Part shown: piece by piece, positions 56,365 to 64,000 of the stretch | How the letters are laid out: each line of letters starts with the position of its first letter | Position numbering within the stretch: position 1 is the first letter of the stretch | Source of the DNA: Anthoceros angustus | Lineage: Eukaryota; Streptophyta; Anthocerotopsida; Anthocerotales; Anthocerotaceae | NCBI GenBank assembly: GCA_010909165.1 | Contig: MU008169.1 | Span: forward strand, 1,922,001-1,986,000 | Direction: 5' to 3' | Length of the DNA stretch: 64,000 nucleotides | Program-made: the position numbers and the translations under genes | Notes under the pieces: generated by a model | What the model saw: the letters and a program-made list of their open reading frames with translations, nothing else | Told to the model about the DNA's origin: nothing | The model's database searches: none

Positions 56365-58396
56365 CTATAGTCCGTGAATAGCCTTGAGGCGATCGACCGC
56401 TTGCCTCACCGTGACACTAGGCTCATCATACAGAATGGCCGGGTTGTCGTACTTGGAGGACATGCTTTTATCCCCCAAGAAGGCCCGAAATGTCTCTACC
56501 ACGCTGTTGGATAGAGACGTCAAGTTGTAGCCACCCTCTAGGAAGAAGACACATCGGCCATGGCAAAGCTGCTGCGCAAGCATCTTGATGTCCTTGGCCA
56601 GGTTGTAATATGTTCTCGTGGTAAACTGCAACCCTGCCAAAGGGTCCAGCACGTGTGCATCGTACCTGTAACAGTACGTTTTAGGACAACATGGGCATTT
56701 ACTTGGCTCACAAGCTTGGAGACGGAAACAGTGAATGAAGGAAGTACCCCGCAGAAACGAGTATGATGTCAGGCTTGAACCTCTCAGCAGCTGGGAGGAT
56801 GACTTCATTGAATGTAATTTGCATGGACTCATCACCAGCACCTCCGGGTAAGGGTAAGTTCAAAGTGGTTCCTTCGCCTTCCCGTTCTCCTATGCATTCC
56901 ATTCTGCCTGTTCCCGGATATACACCAGCCTGTGCGGGAACATAATAGCCAGATGATCAATAAAACATCCGGCTCGAAATCATACTGCTAGAAAACAATG
57001 AAACAGATTACGAAAAGTCGGGGCAGTGCCTGATGAGTTGACAGAAAGAATACGTCCAGGTCAGCATAGAACATGTCGTTGGTGCCATTGCCATGGTGGA
57101 CATCGAAGTCGATAATAAAGACACGCTGGAGACCATGCACCTGCTGTGCATATCTTGCGGCAATTGCTATGTTACCAAAAACACAGAACCCCATAGGTCC
57201 ATCGGGTATGGCATGATGTCCAGGTGGTCGCACCAACGCAAACCCAACGGGTGGATTCGGTGTTTGTTTGGATGCTGCCACCTGCACACGATTGTGATAT
57301 AGACAGCTGAGTTTTGCAACATGCTCACCAGCTAATGAAACACAATCGAGCGGGTCTTCATGGGAAAGTGCACACCACCGAGTCGATCAAAGCAAAGCCG
57401 GCACCTGCTGCCAACATCGAGTCCTGGTAAGTCTGTTACCACACGATACACACAAAGCTTACTCTCTGCATTATTTCTCACATTACACAGCTGTGGAGCA
57501 ATAGACGAACCAGCTTACAGTGCATGTAGCATAAGTTGGGGCAGATTCCATGACGATAAGTCCCTCTTCCGCTGCCTTATCCATGGCCTGGAGTACAAAC
57601 GCAGTTCAGGCTTACTTACCAGCCGCAAGAACAAACTGATTTCTGAAATGCTAGGCTAGCTGCTACCCTTCTTACCCTTTCAAGGCCCTTCACATACTTC
57701 AAAGAATGTACTCTTGCAATATCTTCCTGTGATGCAGGTGCAAAGTTGTCAATCCTTATGATCTCGCTGCCTCGAGTCTGTACACAGCAGCAGCAAGCTT
57801 GTCAGAAGAGTTTCAAGCAACCCAATGCAGAGGCAGTCGCTACACATCAACAGAGCCACCAAGCATTCCTCATCACCTCAGGAGTCAGTGCAGCGGTCTG
57901 AAGTCCTTTCAAAATAGCTGGCACTCTTTCGCTGCACTCAGGGTGCCCCTCCTGCACAGATACCGTCTCAAGTCAAGTCTCATTCTATCCACTATGTCAC
58001 CACCATCCGGCCTGGAACCTGAACAAGAGTTGCATGACAACGCTGGCCAAAAACGCAGGTGAGTAACCTGATTGTGTCCCCTAGCCGGAGCAGCACAATA
58101 CAACACTCGAGCTTCCAAAACCTTCGGCAACGGTACCAGTAACTGAGGCACTTTGGTTGCAGATTCATGCAAATCCCGGCAGCCCTCAAGGCTCCTGGGA
58201 CTCGAGGACGGAGAACACCGAGTCCACGGCTGCTTGAAGCCAGTTGAAGTCTGCAACAAGCGTGCTGGACCAGGTGCATACCCTGTGAGAGGAAATCGGA
58301 AAGGGGGACCAGAGACACGAATTTCTGAACACCATGCATACCAGAACGAGGGAGCTGAAGTGCCGTCGGCGCGCCGAGCCGCCAAATGCTTCCCAT
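56365..58396 (-). CDS. HDA14: HDA14-type class II histone deacetylase-like protein (organellar group)
   Basis: Supported exons: 58068 and upstream, 57951-57877, 57777-57676, 57587-57519, 57423-57379, 57281-57030, 56929-56748 and 56665-56365. The order gives a full zinc-dependent deacetylase domain: [43 protein letters not shown] (catalytic His pair), [12 protein letters not shown] (zinc Asp and His), [22 protein letters not shown] (zinc Asp) and FFLEGGYNL. The close match is to Arabidopsis HDA14, reported in plastids and mitochondria. Metal and catalytic residues are intact. The intron after STHQ appears to begin with GC instead of GT (57029). The junction near 57519/57423 is a few residues shorter than in the family. 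The N-terminus is unresolved: an ATG at 58396 starts a plausible presequence, but the frame must change before 58140. Confidence 0.88.
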
Positions 58397-58995
58397 GGTG
58401 CTGACTAGCGATCCTCGCAGCCCGTTACTGTGCTGAGCTCATCCTGCAGGGGAAAGGAGGTGGGAAACTTGAAACAAACCCTACTTACTTGGACCTCCTG
58501 GCGATGGCATCCCATTCTCTTGCATGTGTGCTGAACAAAGACCTACATGACAAATGGCAACCTCCATGCTCCAGGTTGCTATCTTTCATCTTCCAACATA
58601 CCGTTAATTCGTTTCCGCGATACGCAATGCAAAATGCAACACTAGCATCGCAAGTTGATGTGCTAATATCACAAGACTGTGTTAACGTGAAACAGGGCGT
58701 TTCCCCTCCTCAGCCTGAGCTTGTAGAGTGAATGAAAATCGATTCACGTGCTCTGCCAGGCATTTGTTGGTGTAACGAGCGAGCGCACACCTAAAGAGGA
58801 TTTATGAAGACAGGACATGGGGTTGGTTTCCTGCATTCAAGGTTCTGGAGGAAGGCCATGGCATGCAGACCAAGCTTGGCTCGGGCGTCATTGCATTCCC
58901 GTTACATTTGACAAGTAAAAGTTTATAGCGCGGTTTGTTTCACAGTTTTGGATCTCAGTCTGAGATGCGCCTCTCCAGAGGAACTAATGCTAGTG
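58397..58995. other. Intergenic region, HDA14 promoter and ICE1-like 3' flank
   Basis: About 600 bp between the presumed HDA14 start and the ICE1-like stop, both genes on the minus strand. No further coding sequence recognised. Confidence 0.5.
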
Positions 58996-61900
58996 TCAAA
59001 GGGGGTTAAGGCAGCCGGCGGTCCGGAGCAATACTCTTCTTATCTCGTCTTCTCCGACTTCGACCTCTTTCAGTTGCTGGAACATGGCAACAATGCACCC
59101 AAGTTGAGCGCGGCTGATAAACGTAGGTGAGGAAGTGAAGGGAAACGTTTCCTGAAGGAAAACATTTTGTACATGTAAATACCTCTGCTCGAAAGACGTC
59201 CAAAGCGAAGCCGTTGAAGCAGCTGATCACGGCTTGCTGCACATCCAGTCCCAGGCCATCCAGAGCTCTCATGGTCGATAGCAACAGCCCCGGCCGTCGT
59301 GCGCAGAACATGTGGATGTTCAACGTTCTGCCTTCTCTTATCACCACTTGCACCTGTCAAGCCCCAGAAGCAAGCTTGAGGCTTGAGCACAGTAAGCAAG
59401 AAGATCCAAGACAGAAGAGTCAGTGAGCAGGCAAAGGAGACACGGTACCCTGGCGGCTTGGGAGTCGGGACTCGGAAGAGGCGTCGGGAACTCCTCCTTC
59501 ACTCGGCAGCCTAGGTTGGAGGACGACGGTAGCAAGCCTGAGGGGCTAGGAGGCAGCTGCCTCTCCGGCGGGTTCTCCAGCTCCTGATGCAAGTCACTGA
59601 TCTGCTGCAACAGGCTTCTGAGGTGCTCGATTGCATCACCCAGTATGGATGCCCGGTCCATCTGCAGTGTAGAATGCATCATATAACCAGACCTTTGAAG
59701 CCAAAGTGAAGGGCTTGAGGAAAAGAGTGGAAGCAAGCCGACCTTTGTGATATTCGGCACAACAGAGCGGAGAGTGTAGAGCCGCTCGTTCAGCTTCTTC
59801 CTACGCCTCCTCTCCGCCATAAGGTTCTTGGCCGGTAGGCCCTTTTTGCCCTTGCCTTTCTCTCCCGCCGCGCCGCTGCTCATCAAGCCCTGGCAACCTC
59901 CATCCAAGCCTAGCATCTCGTCGGACGCAGTTTCGTAGAGCAGAACGGAGCCATCTCCGCTCTCATCCAGATCGTCATCGTCCTTGAAGTCGTCACCGGG
60001 ATCCCCCGCCATCCCGAACTCGTCCAGTAGGGAGTCGTGCAGCCTGGGAGCCGGCGCCTGCGCCTTCCTCTTGTTGTGGTTCACGTTGGGGCTGGCCTGG
60101 TCCGCCATGTCGACCACAGAAGAATCGCCGGGAGACGCGTTCGCCGTGAGCAGCCTGGGCCCCGATTTCACACTGGGAGAGCTGGATCCCAGCAAGCTTG
60201 GCTGCCTCTCTGAAACAGAGTCTGTGGAGGCCCGCCTCCCAGCGGCCTGAGCTGGTGGTGGTGCTGCTGCAACTTGTCAGAGCCTCCTCCTCCTCCTCCT
60301 CCCAGAAGCATCGCCGACGTCACCACACCATCCTTAGCCTGAAGCTCCGCATCAGGAATTGGCAAAGGGATCACCATATCCTCCGCCATTGCCGCCGAGC
60401 GGAGTCCCGAAGCCACCGAAGCCGCCGCCTCCCAGCCGTTGGTGAGCATGTTCCCGATGCCGCCATTCATGCTCCTGCCATAGCCGTCCCTGCTCAGTCC
60501 TCCCAGCGGGCCCGGGCTCAGATTGCTCATCCCGACATTGTGCACCCGCCCGGGCTCAGGCCGTTTCCCGCCGTCCCGCACATCAAATTCCCTCCGCCAT
60601 GCCGAACCCCGACAGAACTCCCACATGGCTCTGCCCGACCTGCACGCCGTCCTGCAGATCCGCCAGCACGTCCAATTGGCTTCCTCCGGCATTGTACCCG
60701 GCCCCCGCCTCCGCCTCCAGGGAAGCCGCCGATGAAGCCCGGCGCGGCGTCGAACGTGAGCGCCCTGTCCAGCAGGCTGACAGGCTCGCCGGAGCCGCTC
60801 CTGTCGTCTCTCCCGCCGCGCCGCTGCTCATCAAGCCCTGGCAACCTCCATCCAAGCCTAGCATCTCGTCGGACGCAGTTTCGTAGAGCAGAACGGAGCC
60901 ATCTCCGCTCTCATCCAGATCGTCATCGTCCTTGAAGTCGTCACCGGGATCCCCCGCCATCCCGAACTCGTCCAGTAGGGAGTCGTGCAGCCTGGGAGCC
61001 GGCGCCTGCGCCTTCCTCTTGTTGTGGTTCACGTTGGGGCTGGCCTGGTCCGCCATGTCGACCACAGAAGAATCGCCGGGAGACGCGTTCGCCGTGAGCA
61101 GCCTGGGCCCCGATTTCACACTGGGAGAGCTGGATCCCGCAGCAAGCTTGGCCGCTCTCTTCTGAAACAGAGTCTGTGGAGGCCCGCCTCCCAGCGGCCT
61201 GAGCTGGTGGTGGTGCTGCTGCAACTTGTCAGAGCTTCCTCCTCCTCCTCCTCCTCCCAGAAGCATCGCCGACGTCACCACACCATCCTTAGCTCCGAAG
61301 CTCCGCATCAGGGAATTGGCAAAGGGATCACCATATCCTCCGCCATTGCCGCCGAGCGGAGTCCCGAAGCCACCGAAGCCGCCGCCTCCCAAGCCGTTGG
61401 TGAGCATGTTCCCGATGCCGCCATTCATGCTCCGCCATAGCCGTCCCGCTCAGTCCTCCCAGCGGGCTCCGGGGCTCAGATTGCTCATCCCGACATTGTG
61501 CACCCGCCGGGCTCAGGCCGTTTCCCGCCGTCCCGCACATCAAATTCCCTCCGCCATGCCGAACCCCGACAGAACTCCCACATGGCTCTGCCCGACCTGC
61601 ACGCCGTCCTGCAGATCCGCCAGCACGTCCAATTGGCTTCCTCCGGCATTGTACCCGCCCCGCCTCCGCCTCCAGGGAAGCCGCCGATGAAGCCCGGCGC
61701 GGCGTCGAACGTGAGCGCCCGTCCAGCAGGCTGGACAGGCTCATGCCGGAGCCGCTCCTGTCGTCTCCCGTACCCCGCCGCCATGGTCCGCCCTGGGGAA
61801 GAAACGGCTGGAAGTGCGTCCCGGCCCGTCCAGCTGCCCGAAGATGCTAGGGCCGCCATGGCTGCCGTCCGAGAGCGGCATGGTGAGTGGCAGCGGCAGC

Positions 61901-62046
61901 TGCAGCGGGGACGACGCCGAGTACGTCAGCTGCTTCATGTCGTCCATGATGGAATTATCACCGGCCCCGGCCATGTACCACTCCTCATCCAGCATTGCCT
62001 TGGTGAAGCTCGCGCTGCAGCTCTGCAGCCCCATGCTATCCTGCAT
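58996..62046 (-). CDS. ICE1: ICE1/SCREAM-type bHLH transcription factor, with an internal duplication in exon 1
   Basis: Exons by eye: 62046-59743, 59661-59449, 59353-59183 and 59076-58996. ICE1/SCRM proteins partner the stomatal bHLHs (SPCH, MUTE, FAMA) and act in cold signalling. Seen: an N-terminal [14 protein letters not shown] block typical of ICE1; the bHLH basic region [17 protein letters not shown] with helix 2 starting [18 protein letters not shown]; the sumoylation-site-like RVKEE segment; and the C-terminal ACT-like region ([44 protein letters not shown]) ending [11 protein letters not shown]. Exon 1 contains two nearly identical ~950 bp blocks in tandem, each with small indels that break the frame. 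With one clean block the exon would read through to the basic region. The first ATG in frame is 62046; an upstream start is possible. Confidence 0.87.
59861..61763. repeat. Near-identical ~950 bp tandem duplication inside the ICE1-like exon
   Basis: 59861-60808 (948 bp) and 60809-61763 (955 bp) repeat the same sequence head to tail, from TCTCCCGCCGCGCC to GAGCCGCTCCTGTCG. They differ mainly by 1-4 bp indels, several in C or G runs. Confidence 0.95.
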
Positions 62047-64000
62047 CTGCACCTTGCATCAACACACTAGTAGTGTCAGAACAAACAACATCATCCAACA
62101 GAAACAAGACCTCCTTTCCCTCTCTCACACACTCCTGCAGCTTTCACACCGTGAACTACTGCATCAATTGCAAGCTCCATAGCCAATTCCTCCTCACTCA
62201 CCTTGCCTCCCTGGTCGGCGCAGCTCGGGGCGTGGCACATTGCGGTCTGCCCCAGCCCTGCCTCATCTTCCATTCCCGCGCATGTACGACTGCAGCAAGC
62301 GCATCAGCCCGGCGCCGCTCCTGCACAGATTGTTCGCTCTGCTTGCCTTTTCCTTGCAGCGCAAGCAATTCCTTTCCTTTCCTGCCCTCCTTCCTTCCTT
62401 TCTTCCTTGCTTCCTCCCTCACCTTGTTTCCTTGCTTTCCCGCCTTCCTTCTTCCGTGCTTTGCACAAGAGATGGCGGCCGCGGCAGGAGCAGCAGCGAG
62501 CTTGCGCGTCTCAAGGAATCGGCCCAGCCAGCAAAGCGTCTCGCACAGCCGCGTCTCAGCGTCTCACAGCCTCTGCAGCCTCTGGCTCAGGCTCATCATC
62601 GGTAATGATGAAAGGCGCAGAAAAGAGCCTTGAGCGAATGATTTTGCTTTTGAAGGCATCGTACCGCGTCAGAGCGCGGCCCCTTGGCAAGGGTGGGCAC
62701 CGGGGAACCGGCTGGCCCGGCCAAGGCCAGCACCGGCTGGCACAAGGGCAGCCCTACGCCAAGGGCTGTACCGCGCTTGCTACCTACCAAGACTTTTGTT
62801 CCTGGCCAGCTGAAGCGTTCGTACTCTACGGACAGCGGCAGGTGGCCAGGCTGGCGAAAGGGCCGGAATCGCCGGTTTCGCCAGCCGCCACCGCGGTTCC
62901 CGGTTGTCGTTTTGGAACGATGCTGCGTACCGCCGCATTGAAGGCCCTTACGACCCGCGCCGTTCGCTTCCCAAGGAGCAGGGGGGTTCCATTAAAGCTC
63001 AGTTAACTATCCCCGCGCGGTTCGAACCCCGGGTTAGTCTCGGACCCGAGTCGCGATTCGCGATTCGCGAATCGGGAATCGGGAATCGGGAATCGGGAAT
63101 CGAGACGAGTTCGCTTGTGAGGCGTCCTGAGACGCGACTCGCGGCGCCGCGGCAGGCAGACAGATTGCCTCCCTGCTTCCCTGCGGCCCGCTTGCGTGCA
63201 TCCTCGAGCTGCGAACCGGTCCTGTTGTAACGGACAGGGACTCCGATGAAGGTGGTGCGCCAACAGACGGCATTGCGGTTGGGAGAAAGCGAGGTGGACA
63301 GGTACAGATGTGCGCTCCATTGCTCTTTTCAAACTGTGTGTGCGTCCTTGTCGTCGGTTGACTCCGGATGCTGGAAATCCGGGCCTGCTTCTGCGGCAAG
63401 ACGTGTCTGTCTCGTCTCCCTCCGCTTGCTCGGCTGCAAAGAGAGCACCACAGCGGCGGTTTTGTTTTTTAGATCCATTCACGGTGTAACAGTTAGCACA
63501 CTCTCGGCTAGCCACCTGCGCATTCGTCTCATCGGATCGGGACTTGTGTGTCTGTAGATGTGTCTGTTGCTTTAGGTGCAGAAGGTACCTGTTAGGTCAC
63601 GACAGCTGGTAATTGCACCTGTGGATCAACAGTGAGTTTTGTCAGCGAACAAATTTTTCCTTCTTCAACAAGTAAGCACATGTCACGGATGCAGGTAACT
63701 TCTATCCAGCCTCCTGGATTCTTTGCACCGGACGCTTTAGTGTGCCTAAGCAGGTACTTTGCCTGCCAGATTGAAGCCTCATGTTGAGTCTAAAAGCCAG
63801 CTGATTTTCAGCGCGTTGGAGTTGCAGAACTGTCATCTTGTAAAAGAGGTAATTGAGCACTGCCATGGAGTATGGGCCATGACTGTTACACTTTTACATC
63901 CGTAGCCGACCAACTCACTGTTGTATCTGTTTCGTTTCTGTTCCCGAGCAAGGTTGTTTGGACATATGCTCTTTAGGGTCAAGTGGCAGCTTCCTGTTCC
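62047..64000. other. Upstream region of the ICE1-like gene, no other gene recognised
   Basis: About 2 kb. 62150-62480 is pyrimidine-rich with TTCC repeats and may belong to the ICE1-like 5' UTR or promoter. Beyond that there are GC-rich open frames on both strands without recognisable motifs, and a short GAATCGG array. I cannot name a gene here. Confidence 0.45.
63055..63102. repeat. GATTCGC / GAATCGG short tandem repeat with inverted symmetry
   Basis: Two GATTCGC units are followed by four GAATCGG units; the junction GATTCGCGAATC is a perfect palindrome, so the tract can fold back on itself. Confidence 0.85.

Noticed and set aside
56066-56377. Tyr-Ile-His-Thr repeat proteins
   Set aside because: Translation of the (CATA)n microsatellite.
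60198-60935. Plus-strand frames over the ICE1-like region
   Set aside because: Antisense to the duplicated exon; both copies give the same meaningless translation.
63000-63030. Possible tRNA gene around GGTTCGAACC
   Set aside because: Only a B-box-like palindrome is visible; no A-box, anticodon arm or matching acceptor stem could be built.

Overview
The window is nuclear DNA of a land plant. It carries plant-only proteins (EXECUTER-type plastid protein, Ycf3-interacting protein 1, KORRIGAN-type GH9 endoglucanase, ICE1/SCREAM bHLH, HDA14-type deacetylase, DYW-class PPR protein) with spliceosomal introns of mostly 70-130 bp, and Ty1/copia, Ty3/gypsy and LINE debris. Very short introns, compact genes, a DYW PPR with near-identical internal modules and an STR-type ABCG transporter suggest a mycorrhizal seed-free plant, possibly a Selaginella-like lycophyte. 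That placement is inference from gene style only.

Layout. 1-12 kb: an intronless GnT-II gene (+) convergent with a single-exon EXECUTER gene (-), then a decayed LINE and about 3.4 kb of AT-rich DNA without genes. 12-16 kb: a PPR-DYW gene (-) divergent from the RNA polymerase II subunit gene RPB11 (+). 18-26 kb: STR-like ABCG transporter (-), Y3IP1 (-) and KORRIGAN (+); the last two are head-to-head with about 425 bp between start codons. 28-33 kb: an 11-exon O-fucosyltransferase-family gene (+) convergent with a DEG1/PUS3 tRNA pseudouridine synthase (-) that has apparent frameshifts. 33.9-45.5 kb: a decayed copia element on the minus strand, split by a 4.7 kb non-coding insertion and carrying a duplicated LTR-leader-gag end. 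45.5-50.5 kb: gypsy and copia scraps. 50.6-53.3 kb: a second, rearranged copy of the PPR/RPB11 block, with a broken PPR and an apparently intact second RPB11 in inverted orientation. 53.6-55.6 kb: a second LINE of the same family. 56.3-62 kb: HDA14-like (-) and ICE1/SCREAM-like (-) genes; the latter has a near-perfect ~950 bp tandem duplication inside its first coding exon. 62-64 kb: nothing recognised.

The genes do not form a pathway. Several act in plastids (EX1, Y3IP1, probably HDA14), two in the secretory pathway (GnT-II, the fucosyltransferase family member), one in cellulose synthesis, one in transcription, one in tRNA modification and one as a transcription factor. The biologically most informative locus is the STR homologue, a family tied to arbuscular mycorrhiza. 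The most unusual structures are the rearranged PPR/RPB11 duplication, the LINE pair with a nuclease-like C-terminal region, the copia insertion rich in TAGCAAC motifs, and several noisy tandem duplications that need checking as possible assembly artefacts.

Exon models were built by eye from splice signals, reading frame and remembered family sequences. No database search was run.
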